Shown here piece after piece: positions 1 through 6,323 of a DNA stretch of 7,986 bases. The stretch lies in assembly GCA_031277435.1 (NCBI GenBank), contig JAITMI010000339.1, forward strand, positions 1-7,986, read 5' to 3'. Position numbers and translations under genes: made by a program. The notes under the pieces were generated by a model, which searched no databases, was not told the origin of the DNA, and worked only from the letters and a program-made list of their open reading frames with translations. Numbering within the stretch: the stretch's first letter is position 1; every line of letters starts with the position of its first letter. The stretch comes from Pseudomonadales bacterium (GTDB lineage: Bacteria > Pseudomonadota > Gammaproteobacteria > Pseudomonadales > Pseudohongiellaceae).

Positions 1-243
1 TGGTCCGCGCTCCTGGGCCAGTGCCCTCTTTGACCGGATGAGCATTGTCGAATCCCAAAATCCGTTTGCCGCCCTCATCGTGGAGCGTCAAGGAATATTT
101 GATTCCGTGCGGACGCTCCGGCGAAACTTCGACCGCTTTCGCCTGAACTTGACCCACAACTTGCCTTTCTGATCCGCGGCAAAGCTCTCGCCATCGAGCA
201 ACAGCAAGGTATCCAGGCTGGAATCTCTGTCCGGACCAAGCAT
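1..243 (-). pseudogene. Frameshifted TumE/DUF6516-like toxin gene, 3' end outside the window
   Basis: Two overlapping minus-strand frames together read as one protein. Frame A starts at ATG 243 (GGTGA just upstream) and gives MLGPDRDSSLDTLLLLDGES, continuing to ...GKLWVKF; it then becomes Arg/Lys/Ser-rich and stops at 90-88. Frame B is open from 145 to the window edge and gives QAKAVEVSPERPHGIKYSLT followed by LHDEGGKRILGFDNAHPVKE. Joining A to B at about position 145 (one missing C in the minus-strand GTTCAGG) restores a continuous protein of about 81 residues so far. The RPHG.KYSLTLH and R.LGFDNAHPV stretches resemble, from memory, the TumE (DUF6516) family of toxins in type II toxin-antitoxin pairs. 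In that family the antitoxin gene usually follows the toxin, which here would lie beyond the left edge. It could be a true pseudogene or a single-base sequencing error. The family call is moderate; the frame change is directly visible. Confidence 0.62.
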
Positions 244-308
244 GTTATCACCCGATAATAACCATGCTCAAGACAAGCGCAATGAGGTCCAAGAGATCAT
301 CCCGCGTT

Positions 309-929
309 TCACTCAAACGGCGCCGGATCCCCCTTGCCGCGGCGCAGCACGCGGGGGGCGCCGTCTTCGAGGTCGATCACGGTGGTGGCTTCGAGGCCGC
401 AGAAGCCGCTGTCGATGATCAGATCCACTTGATGCTTCAAGCGCTGCTGGATCTCGTCCATGTCGGTCAAAGGGTCGGTTTCGCCGGGGAGGATCAGGGT
501 GCTGCTGAGCAGCGGCGCGTCGAGTTCGGCCAAGAGCGCGGCAATCACCGGATGTTCAGGCACGCGGATGCCGATGGTTTTGCGTTTGGGGTGCTGCAAC
601 AGCCGCGGCACGTCGGAGGTGGCCTTGAGGATGAAGGTGTACGGCGCCGGCGTGTGCGCCTTGAGCAGGCGGTAGCTGCTGTTATCGACTCGCGCGTAAG
701 TGGCGATTTCGGAAAGATCGCGGCACATCAGCGTGAAATTGTGGCTCTTGTCCACCTGGCGGATGCGCTGGATGCTTTCCATGCCGCTTTTATTGCCCAC
801 GGCGCAGCCAAGCGCGTAGGCGGAGTCGGTGGGATAGACCACCACCCCGCCCTCACGGATCACCCGCGCCGCTTGCTGAATCAAGCGCGGCTGCGGATTG
901 AGTGGATGTATGCTCAACAAGAGCGCCAT
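309..929 (-). CDS. yciO: YciO, Sua5/YciO/YrdC-family protein (threonylcarbamoyl-AMP synthase-like)
   Basis: This 206-residue cytoplasmic protein has the same length as E. coli YciO and aligns with it throughout, from IHPLNPQPRLIQQA near the N-terminus. The YrdC-fold nucleotide-binding signature is visible as VYPTDSAYALGC (about 31-42), HNFTLMCRDLSE (63-74), KRKTIGIRVPEHP (115-127), STLILPG (143-149), TTVIDL (182-187) and RRGKGD near the C-terminus. The family includes TsaC/Sua5, which makes threonylcarbamoyl-AMP for tRNA t6A37. YciO is the paralogue whose physiological role is less certain, so it should not be taken as the cell's main TsaC. ATG 929 is supported by a minus-strand GAGG at 941-938, eight bases upstream. 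It is divergent from yciB across about 85 bases; yciO and yciB homologues also lie close together in other gammaproteobacteria. Nothing looks damaged. Confidence 0.93.
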   Translation of the reverse strand: MALLLSIHPLNPQPRLIQQAARVIREGGVVVYPTDSAYALGCAVGNKSGMESIQRIRQVDKSHNFTLMCRDLSEIATYARVDNSSYRLLKAHTPAPYTFILKATSDVPRLLQHPKRKTIGIRVPEHPVIAALLAELDAPLLSSTLILPGETDPLTDMDEIQQRLKHQVDLIIDSGFCGLEATTVIDLEDGAPRVLRRGKGDPAPFE

Positions 930-1014
930 GAGACCGGCCTCGAAAAATACGCCAGCCTACCACATGCGCGGGCCTGGCTGCGGTACCATTGGCCACTTGT
1001 TTAGGAGTCCTGGC

Positions 1015-1635
1015 ATGAAGGCTTTTCTCGAATACATCCCGCTGGTGCTGTTTTTGATTATCTACAAGCTGGAACCGCGCACGGTGGAAGTCGCTGGCGT
1101 GGCGTTTCAGCTTGGCGGCATTTTCAGCGCCACGGCGGTATTGATAGCTGGCACGGTGCTGGTGTTCGGCTCTGTCTGGCTCAAGCAGGGCCAGCTCAGC
1201 CGCACCCAGTGGCTGGTGGTGGGCGCGGTGCTGGTGTTTGGCGGTATCACGCTGCTCTTGCGCTCGGAGAGCATCCTCAAATGGAAGGCGCCGGTGGTGA
1301 ACTGGATTCTGGGCGCCGTGTTCCTCGGCAGCCAGTGGTGGAGCAAGACCAACATGGCGCAGACGATGTTCGGCCAACTGGTGGAAATGCCCGCCGCGCG
1401 CTGGAAGGTATTGAACTTGAGCTGGGCGCTGCTCTTCATCGCGCTCGGCTGCGCCAATTTGTTCGTGGCGTTTACCTTCCATGAATATTGGGTGGATTTC
1501 AAAGTGTTCGGCAGCATGGGGATTTTGCTGGTGGCGAGCGTGGTGCAGATGTTCTACATCTATCCTTATCTCAAGGAAAGCGTTGAACTCCAGGAACATT
1601 CCACTGGCGAACCAGGGCCAGAGGATGGCAAGTAA
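1015..1635 (+). CDS. yciB: YciB/IspZ-family septation protein A (inner-membrane protein)
   Basis: This 206-residue polytopic membrane protein begins MKAFLEYIPLVLFLIIYKLE, matching the E. coli YciB opening (MKQFLDFLPLVVFFAFYK). Six hydrophobic stretches can be seen at about residues 5-18, 36-56, 66-82, 94-110, 133-153 and 165-186. Family landmarks are FGGITLLL (75-82), ILKWKAPVV (87-95), the SQWW segment (106-109), LNLSWALLFI (133-142), WVDFKVFGS (159-167) and YIYPYL (181-186). YciB proteins take part in envelope synthesis and septation at the inner membrane and have been linked to lipid homeostasis and cell division. The soluble tail after YPYL, rich in Glu, Gly and Pro, makes it somewhat longer than the 179-residue E. 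coli protein. ATG 1015 was chosen over upstream in-frame starts because AGGAG at 1003-1007 sits seven bases before it and homology begins exactly there. Confidence 0.94.
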   Translation: MKAFLEYIPLVLFLIIYKLEPRTVEVAGVAFQLGGIFSATAVLIAGTVLVFGSVWLKQGQLSRTQWLVVGAVLVFGGITLLLRSESILKWKAPVVNWILGAVFLGSQWWSKTNMAQTMFGQLVEMPAARWKVLNLSWALLFIALGCANLFVAFTFHEYWVDFKVFGSMGILLVASVVQMFYIYPYLKESVELQEHSTGEPGPEDGK

Positions 1636-1667
1636 GCCCCGCGTCCGCTTTACTTCACTATGTCAGC

Positions 1668-1694
1668 GGGAAGCCGACTCAATCCGGCTTTCCC
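1668..1694. repeat. Imperfect hairpin downstream of yciB
   Basis: GGGAAGCCG (1668-1676) can pair with CGGCTTTCCC (1685-1694) with one bulged T, leaving the 8-base loop ACTCAATC. It lies 33 bases after the yciB stop and 28 bases before the VWA gene start. No T-run follows, so it is not a standard intrinsic terminator. It may attenuate read-through from yciB, or be incidental. Confidence 0.4.
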
Positions 1695-1716
1695 CCGCGC
1701 CAATCTTGGTTAGAAT
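1688..1716 (+). promoter_or_regulatory. Possible promoter for the VWA/zinc-ribbon unit, maybe leaderless
   Basis: TAGAAT at 1711-1716 matches the sigma-70 -10 consensus at five of six positions. The hexamer 17 bases upstream (CTTTCC, 1688-1693) is a poor -35. Transcription would normally start about seven bases after the -10, which falls on or beside the ATG at 1723. No Shine-Dalgarno sequence is visible before that ATG, which fits a leaderless or nearly leaderless message. The sites are seen; promoter activity is inferred. Confidence 0.3.
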
Positions 1717-1722
1717 GACGCC

Positions 1723-2724
1723 ATGGCACGAAAACGACGCGACGCTGACTCCTTTACCATGTCCTTTCTGGACATCATGTGCTGTGGTTTCGGCGCCATC
1801 ATTTTGTTGATGATGATCTCCAAGACCGCGCCGGACACCGCCGCGCTGGAACTTAGCGATGCGCCCACCTCTGGCAGCGTGCTCGATTTGCAGCGTCAAC
1901 TCTTCAGCTTGCGCGGTGAAACCAATGTGCTCAACCGTGAACTGAATGCCCAGCAGGAACAGCTTTCCGATTTCACTACCCGCATCGCCCGCCTGCGCGC
2001 CGAGTTGTCGGACTTGCAAGGCGAGTTCGCCACCGCTGGCGCCGCCACCGATGATGCGGAGCGCCAGGGCGAGCTGGCCTTGGCGCGGCAACAGCTCACC
2101 GAAGAAATGCAGCGCCTGCAAGCGAGTCTGGGCGCGCAAGTGGACGGCAATGCCATTGGCGGGGTGCCGGTGGACAGCGAATACGTCATCTTCATCATCG
2201 ACACCTCCGGCAGCATGTTCAATTACGCCTGGAACCGGATGATGGAAGTGATGCAGCAAACTTTGGAGATTTATCCAGAGCTGAAGGGCATCCAAGTGCT
2301 CAGCGACGAAGGCGATTACATGTTTTCCAGCTTTCGCGGCCAGTGGATCGACGACAGTCCGGCGCGGCGCCAGGCTATCATGCAGCGCTTGCGCACCTGG
2401 AACCCTTTCAGCGATTCGAGCCCGGTCGAAGGTATCGTCGCCGCCATCCGCACCTTCTACGATCCCAACAAGAAAATCAGCCTGTACGTGCTGGGCGACG
2501 AATTCACCGGCCCCTCGATTGCCGATGTGATCGCCACCGTGGATCAGCTCAATACTTCCGCCGCCGATGGGCAGCGCCTGGTGCGTATTCACGGCATTGG
2601 CTTTCCGACCTTGTTTTCGCAGCCCAGGCGCTACCAGACCACCGGCATTCGCTTCGCCACGCTGATGCGCGAACTGGCGCGGCGCAACCGCGGTACCTTC
2701 GTCGGCCTCAGCGATTTTTACTGA
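1723..2724 (+). CDS. Membrane-anchored coiled-coil protein with von Willebrand factor A domain
   Basis: The 333-residue product has three parts. Residues 1-14 are basic (ARKRR) and precede one hydrophobic segment, FLDIMCCGFGAIILLMMI (about 15-32), which should place the N-terminus inside and the rest in the periplasm. Residues about 52-138 are rich in Gln, Glu, Leu and Arg with heptad-like spacing (LNRELNAQQEQLSDF, LRAELSDLQGEF, LTEEMQRLQASL) and probably form a coiled coil. Residues about 152-333 are a VWA domain with the MIDAS motif DTSGS at 160-164 (preceded by EYVIFII) and a probable metal-site Asp in YVLGDEFTG (D259). The usual MIDAS Thr position appears to fall in DSSPVEG (231-237). VWA domains mediate metal-dependent protein contacts; the partner is unknown. 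The anchor loosely recalls ExbD/TolR-type single anchors, but no TolQ/ExbB homologue is adjacent. It is probably co-transcribed with the next gene. The domain call is sound; the function is unknown. Confidence 0.87.
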   Translation: MARKRRDADSFTMSFLDIMCCGFGAIILLMMISKTAPDTAALELSDAPTSGSVLDLQRQLFSLRGETNVLNRELNAQQEQLSDFTTRIARLRAELSDLQGEFATAGAATDDAERQGELALARQQLTEEMQRLQASLGAQVDGNAIGGVPVDSEYVIFIIDTSGSMFNYAWNRMMEVMQQTLEIYPELKGIQVLSDEGDYMFSSFRGQWIDDSPARRQAIMQRLRTWNPFSDSSPVEGIVAAIRTFYDPNKKISLYVLGDEFTGPSIADVIATVDQLNTSAADGQRLVRIHGIGFPTLFSQPRRYQTTGIRFATLMRELARRNRGTFVGLSDFY

Positions 2725-2733
2725 GCATTCCTC

Positions 2734-3024
2734 ATGCACGAATGCCCGCACTGCAAGCACTTGACCATCACCAGCTTGCGCAAACTGTGCGCCACGCCGC
2801 TTACTCCCGCCCTCTGCCCGCGTTGTCATGGTTTCAGCTATTTAGAGATGGTCCACTTGCTACGCGCCATGATCGTGTGGTCGCTGTTGACCTGGGTGTT
2901 CATCGGCATCGCGCTGTATCAGCGCATGGCGATTTATCTTTTGGGCTCGGTGCCGGCGCTGTTGTTCGCGGTGGATAAATTCATGCTGGCGCCGCCCTTG
3001 CGGGCGATTGTGTTGCCGAAATAA
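2734..3024 (+). CDS. Small zinc-ribbon membrane protein of unknown function
   Basis: This 96-residue protein starts MHECPHCKHLTITSLRK. Two CxxC knuckles, CPHC (4-7) and CPRC (28-31), would form a four-cysteine zinc ribbon, with one further Cys at 19. Two hydrophobic segments follow, at about 45-62 (AMIVWSLLTWVFIGIALY) and 65-80 (MAIYLLGSVPALLFAV), joined by a very short turn, so both termini are predicted on the same side of the membrane, most likely cytoplasmic. It starts nine bases after the VWA stop with no clear Shine-Dalgarno sequence, which suggests translational coupling and a shared role. Its stop (3022-3024) lies one base from the stop of uup on the other strand. I do not recognise a named family. 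The reading frame, position and architecture support a real gene. Confidence 0.78.
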   Translation: MHECPHCKHLTITSLRKLCATPLTPALCPRCHGFSYLEMVHLLRAMIVWSLLTWVFIGIALYQRMAIYLLGSVPALLFAVDKFMLAPPLRAIVLPK

Positions 3025-3025
3025 A

Positions 3026-4903
3026 TCAGCCCGCTTCCAGTTCCTGCCAGCGCTCGAACAAGGTTTCGAGGCGCTCCTGCTCGCGGCGCAGCGCGGTGAA
3101 TACCGGTTCGGTTTCGGCGTGGGATTTTTGGTAGAACGCGGGGTCGGCAACTTGGGCTTCGAGCGCGGCGATGCGCTGTTCCGCGGCTTCGATGTCCTTG
3201 GGGATTTGTTCCAGTTCGCGCTGCTGTTTGTAGGAAAGTTTTTGCGCTCGCGCGGGCTTGGGCGCGGTTTCCATTTTTGCGGCGGCTTTGGGCTCCGGCT
3301 TGGTTTCGTCCTCGAAATGCCCGCCTTGCGCCAGCCAGTCGCGGTAGCCGCCCACGTAGCGTTTTACCTTGCCCTTGCCTTCGAACACGATGCAGCTTTG
3401 CACCACGTTGTCGAGAAATTCGCGGTCGTGGCTGACGAGCAGCAGCGTACCGGGGAAATCCAGCAATAATTCTTCCAATAATTCCAAGGTTTCCAGGTCA
3501 AGATCGTTGGTCGGCTCGTCGAGCACCAGAAGGTTGGCGGGCTTACTGAACAAACGGGCCAAAATTAAACGGTTTTGTTCGCCGCCAGAAAGCGCTTTTA
3601 CCGGTTGCCGCAGCCGGTCGGGGGTGAACAGAAAATCCTGCAAATAGGAAATCACATGGCGCGGCTTGCCATTGATTTCCACGTAGTCGCTGGCCTCGGC
3701 CAGGTTGTCGCGCACGCTTTTTTCCGGGTCGAGCCCGGCGCGCAGTTGGTCAAAATACGCCAGTTCTATTTTGGTGCCTTGCTTGACCGTGCCGCTGTCG
3801 GGCGTAAGCTGGCCCAAAAGAATTTTCAATAAGGTGCTCTTGCCGCCGCCGTTGGGGCCGAGCAGGCCGATCTTGTCGCCGCGCTGCACCACGGTGGAAA
3901 AATTACGGATCAATTCGCGTTCGCCAAAACGCTGCGAAATATTTTCCACTTCCAGCACCAGCTTGCCGGATTGCGCGGAGGTATTGAGCTGCATCGAGGC
4001 ATTGCCTTGCAGTTCGCGGCGGTTCTTGAATTCCTCGCGCATCGCCTTGAGCGCACGCACGCGGCCTTCGTTGCGGGTGCGGCGCGCTTTGATACCTTGG
4101 CGAATCCACACTTCTTCCTGCGCCAATCGTTTGTCGAATTCCATATTGGCTTTGGCTTCGGCTTCGAGCTGCTGGTCGCGGAATTCCAGAAAACGGCGGT
4201 AGTCGTACTGCCAGATGCGCAGTTTACCGCGATCCAGTTCCAAAATTCGGTTGGCGACTTGTTGCAGAAAGCTGCGGTCGTGGGTAATTACCACTACCGC
4301 GCCGCGATAATTTTGTAATTGTTTTTCCAGCCAGCCGATGGCGGGAATATCGAGATGGTTGGTGGGCTCGTCGAGCAAGAGTACGTCGGGGTCATTCACC
4401 AGGGCGCGGCCCAAGGCCACGCGCCGCGCCCAGCCGCCGGAAAGTTCGCGCATACGCTTGTGGGCCGGCAATTCCAGTGTGCTGATGATGCTTTCCACTC
4501 GCTGCTGCAAACTCCAGCCGCCCTTGGCGTCGATCTCGCGCTGTACCGTTTCGAGTTGGCGCAGCACGGTATCGGTGGGCTCCTGCTCGGTGAGCTGGTG
4601 AAAAGTCTTGATCAGCGCGGCGGCTTCGTTCAGGCCATCGGCTACGTAGTCGAACACCGTGGTGTCGTTGGCTTCGGGCAATTCCTGATCGAGATAGGCC
4701 ACGCGCAGGTCCGGTTCGCGCCAGAATTCGCCGCCATCGGGTTTGACGGCGCCGCTGAGCAGTTTCAAGAACGTGGATTTGCCGGCGCCGTTGCGGCCCA
4801 AGAGGCCCCAGCGTTCGCCGCTATGCAGCGTGAAGCTGACCTTGTCGAGCAGCACTTGCGTGCCGTAAGAAAGTTGAATGTCGTTAAGGCGGAAGAGAGG
4901 CAT
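3026..4903 (-). CDS. uup: Uup-type ABC-F family ATPase
   Basis: This 625-residue soluble protein has two ABC ATPase domains, no membrane segment, and a C-terminal coiled coil, as in Uup (E. coli Uup is 635 aa). Domain 1 has Walker A GRNGAGKST (36-44), signature LSGGWARR (154-161), Walker B LLLDEPTNHLD (175-185) and His-switch THDR (207-210). The linker (about 235-300) is charged and helical (QLEAEAKANMEFDKRLAQEE). Domain 2 has GPNGGGKST (349-357), LSGGEQNR (438-445), LLVLDEPTNDLD (458-469) and SHDRE (491-495). A low-complexity Lys/Pro/Ala stretch (about 534-553) leads to the C-terminal coiled coil (about 556-623), which binds nucleic acid in Uup. ABC-F proteins act on ribosomes; Uup has also been tied to transposon excision and replication intermediates. 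ATG 4903 fits the usual family start; GTG 4915 would add four residues. All catalytic motifs are intact. It is divergent from ubiX. Confidence 0.93.
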   Translation of the reverse strand: MPLFRLNDIQLSYGTQVLLDKVSFTLHSGERWGLLGRNGAGKSTFLKLLSGAVKPDGGEFWREPDLRVAYLDQELPEANDTTVFDYVADGLNEAAALIKTFHQLTEQEPTDTVLRQLETVQREIDAKGGWSLQQRVESIISTLELPAHKRMRELSGGWARRVALGRALVNDPDVLLLDEPTNHLDIPAIGWLEKQLQNYRGAVVVITHDRSFLQQVANRILELDRGKLRIWQYDYRRFLEFRDQQLEAEAKANMEFDKRLAQEEVWIRQGIKARRTRNEGRVRALKAMREEFKNRRELQGNASMQLNTSAQSGKLVLEVENISQRFGERELIRNFSTVVQRGDKIGLLGPNGGGKSTLLKILLGQLTPDSGTVKQGTKIELAYFDQLRAGLDPEKSVRDNLAEASDYVEINGKPRHVISYLQDFLFTPDRLRQPVKALSGGEQNRLILARLFSKPANLLVLDEPTNDLDLETLELLEELLLDFPGTLLLVSHDREFLDNVVQSCIVFEGKGKVKRYVGGYRDWLAQGGHFEDETKPEPKAAAKMETAPKPARAQKLSYKQQRELEQIPKDIEAAEQRIAALEAQVADPAFYQKSHAETEPVFTALRREQERLETLFERWQELEAG

Positions 4904-4972
4904 GGCGCGATCCACACGAGCGCTTACAATCGCGGCTCATTACTGGCGGAATTTTGGGAGCGGCGAGTCTAC

Positions 4973-5599
4973 ATGAAAGACGTACAACAATCTTTAGAAC
5001 CACGGGCTTTAGAACCACGGGCTTCAGAAGCGCGGGCTCCCGAGCGTTTGATCGTCGGCATCAGCGGCGCGTCGGGCATTGTGTACGGCATTGAGGCGCT
5101 GCGGCAATTGCGCGAGCTTGGCGCGGAAACGCATCTGGTGATGAGCAAGTCGGCCATTCTCACGCTCAGCCATGAATGTGAACTTGGCTATGCTGAGGTC
5201 TGCGCGCTGGCCTCGCGGCATTATCAGAATAACGACATCGGCGCCGTTATCGCCAGCGGCACTTTCCGCACTCGCGGGATGCTGGTGGCGCCCTGCTCGA
5301 TCCGCAGCCTGTCGGAAATCGCCACCGGCGTTACCGGCTCCCTGCTCAGCCGCGCCGCCGACGTGGTGCTAAAGGAGCGCCGCCGCCTGGTATTGATGGT
5401 GCGCGAAACGCCGCTGCACGCTGGCCACCTGCAAAGTATGCTCAACGTGACGCAAATGGGCGCCATCGTGGCGCCGCCGGTGCCTGCTTTCTACCCCAAA
5501 CCAGAGCACATCGACGACATCGTGCGCCAAAGCGTGGGCCGCGCGCTGGAATTGTTTGGCTTTGAGGCCAAGATTCATCGGTGGGGAGAGGAAGAATAA
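4973..5599 (+). CDS. ubiX: UbiX, flavin prenyltransferase
   Basis: UbiX joins a dimethylallyl group to FMN to make the prenylated FMN used by UbiD-type decarboxylases, here most likely in ubiquinone synthesis. The 208-residue product carries the family motifs RLIVGISGASG (25-35), ETHLVMSKSA (52-61), SGTFRTRGMLVAPCSI (95-110), SRAADVVLKERR (126-137), RETPLHAGHL (144-153) and PPVPAFYPKP (168-177). The core matches E. coli UbiX (189 aa, beginning MKRLIVGISGASG). Here about 23 extra residues precede that core, built mostly from a five-residue repeat encoded by a 15-base DNA repeat. ATG 4973 is chosen because GGGAG at 4956-4960 lies upstream, though its 12-base spacing is long. A TTG at the core (Leu26) is an alternative start that would remove the extension. 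TACAAT at 4925-4930 is a possible -10 with no good -35. No ubiD is in the window. Confidence 0.94.
   Translation: MKDVQQSLEPRALEPRASEARAPERLIVGISGASGIVYGIEALRQLRELGAETHLVMSKSAILTLSHECELGYAEVCALASRHYQNNDIGAVIASGTFRTRGMLVAPCSIRSLSEIATGVTGSLLSRAADVVLKERRRLVLMVRETPLHAGHLQSMLNVTQMGAIVAPPVPAFYPKPEHIDDIVRQSVGRALELFGFEAKIHRWGEEE
4993..5037 (+). repeat. Three tandem 15-base units inside the 5' end of ubiX
   Basis: TTTAGAACCACGGGC occurs at 4993-5007 and again, identically, at 5008-5022. A third copy, TTCAGAAGCGCGGGC, follows at 5023-5037 with three changes, and a decayed partial fourth may begin at 5038. The unit is five codons long, so copy-number changes keep the frame; it encodes LEPRA, LEPRA, SEARA. 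Identity of the first two copies points to recent duplication, for example by replication slippage. Confidence 0.9.
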
Positions 5600-5612
5600 A
5601 GCGATGCCGCCA

Positions 5613-5727
5613 GGTTCCGTGCCGGCGGTAGTCATGGCGAGACCCTTGGAGGCCATGGATGGCCGGAAGGAGCCTACAGGGACGTACTTGCGGCGTGTCT
5701 CGCCATGCCCACCGCCAGCGCGGAACC
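5613..5727. repeat. 115-base palindromic intergenic element with 31-base inverted arms
   Basis: The left arm 5613-5643 (GGTTCCG...ATGGCGAGAC) and the right arm 5697-5727 (GTCTCGCCAT...CGGAACC) are inverted copies matching at 27 of 31 positions. The 53-base centre holds a second hairpin: GGCCAT (5651-5656), two bases, then ATGGCC (5659-5664), flanked by CCTT (5644-5647) and AAGG (5667-5670). The element fills most of the 148 bases between the stops of the convergent genes ubiX and panD. It encodes no convincing protein and shows no T-run expected of an intrinsic terminator. The form fits a non-coding dispersed repeat (REP/MITE-like) or a transcript-end hairpin. From memory, similar central sequence recurs in gammaproteobacterial intergenic regions, but I could not confirm that. 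No clear target duplication flanks it. Confidence 0.82.
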
Positions 5728-5747
5728 TTGCTACGGAGCCCTTCCTC

Positions 5748-6128
5748 TTAAGCCGCCTGTACCGGAATCGCGTTACTGGTGCGAGTGACTTGATTGCTAT
5801 CGTCGAAATAAACCAGCTTGGGTTTGTGATTGAGCAGTTCGACCTCGCTGTAAGACGCATAGGCGCAGATGATGATGCGGTCGCCCACGCTGGCCTTGTG
5901 CGCGGCGGCGCCGTTGACGGAAATCACCCGGCTGCCAGCCTCGGCGCGAATCGCGTAGGTGGTGAAGCGTTCGCCGTTGTTGATGTTGTAAATCTGGATT
6001 TGCTCGTACTCACGGATGCCGGCCAAGTCCAATAGATTGGCATCAATGGCGCAGGAGCCTTCGTAACCAAGCTCCGAATGCGTGACGCAGGCGCGATGCA
6101 GCTTGGCTTTCAACATCAGGGTTTGCAC
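5748..6128 (-). CDS. panD: PanD, aspartate 1-decarboxylase proenzyme (GTG start)
   Basis: PanD decarboxylates L-aspartate to beta-alanine, the precursor of pantothenate and CoA. It is made as an inactive chain that cleaves itself between Gly24 and Ser25, turning Ser25 into the pyruvoyl cofactor. Here the site is intact in [13 protein letters not shown] (17-29), and Lys9, Arg54 and Tyr58 (ERFTTYAI), along with [14 protein letters not shown], are present. GTG 6128 gives 126 residues, the E. coli length and numbering, and has GAGGT at 6140-6136 seven bases upstream on the minus strand. The in-frame ATG 6116 would be about 20 bases from that site and would remove four residues. The C-terminus, NAIPVQAA, closely matches the E. 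coli end. panB and panC are not in the window, so panD stands apart from them here. It is divergent from the aldolase-fold gene and convergent with ubiX. Confidence 0.96.
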   Translation of the reverse strand: MQTLMLKAKLHRACVTHSELGYEGSCAIDANLLDLAGIREYEQIQIYNINNGERFTTYAIRAEAGSRVISVNGAAAHKASVGDRIIICAYASYSEVELLNHKPKLVYFDDSNQVTRTSNAIPVQAA

Positions 6129-6192
6129 GGTGTATACCTCATTGTTGGGCTCTGGTGAGGGCGCTTCCGGGGCAGCTCCGAAAGGGGCGCGC

Positions 6193-6223
6193 ATTATATC
6201 CCAGGTAGCGCGGATGGGGGCAA
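6193..6223 (-). promoter_or_regulatory. Probable sigma-70 promoter of panD
   Basis: On the minus strand a perfect -10 hexamer TATAAT lies at 6198-6193, with TTGCCC at 6223-6218 as a -35 matching four of six positions. The 19-base spacing is longer than ideal. The predicted start near 6186 would give a leader of about 58 bases ending in the GAGGT ribosome site before the panD GTG. Confidence 0.5.
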
Positions 6224-6323
6224 ATTGAGGGCCGGGAGGCGCTTTCACGGTATAAAAACTGGCGCCAAGGGCTGGCTTTTTGGGTTTATCTTTGCGGGGG
6301 ACGGTGGTGAAATACCTGAACTA

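Noticed and set aside
88..145. Programmed ribosomal frameshift in the TumE-like gene
   Set aside because: No convincing slippery heptamer or downstream structure is seen at the junction, so a one-base loss or a sequencing error is simpler.
853..1599. Minus-strand open frame opposite yciB
   Set aside because: The His/Gln/Arg-rich composition is typical of an antisense shadow; the plus strand is a full-length YciB with a good ribosome site.
1663..2829. Long minus-strand open frame (388 codons) opposite the VWA gene
   Set aside because: Its translation is rich in His, Ala, Gly and Gln with no domain, while the plus strand encodes a clear MIDAS motif and membrane anchor over the same bases.
4319..4972. 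Upstream in-frame extension of ubiX (426-codon frame)
   Set aside because: The extension runs antisense through the intact uup ATPase domain, and UbiX homology plus the only nearby ribosome site support a start at 4973.
5613..5727. Integron attC site
   Set aside because: The palindrome lacks the conserved GTTRRRY/RYYYAAC core ends and no integron integrase or cassette array is present.
5556..6035. Plus-strand open frame crossing the palindromic element and panD
   Set aside because: It joins the end of ubiX in another frame, the repeat element and the antisense of panD; no independent coding signal is visible.
6129..6248. Longer panD starting at ATG 6248
   Set aside because: It would add 40 low-complexity Pro/Ala residues absent from PanD and run over the probable promoter; GTG 6128 has a ribosome site and exact family length.
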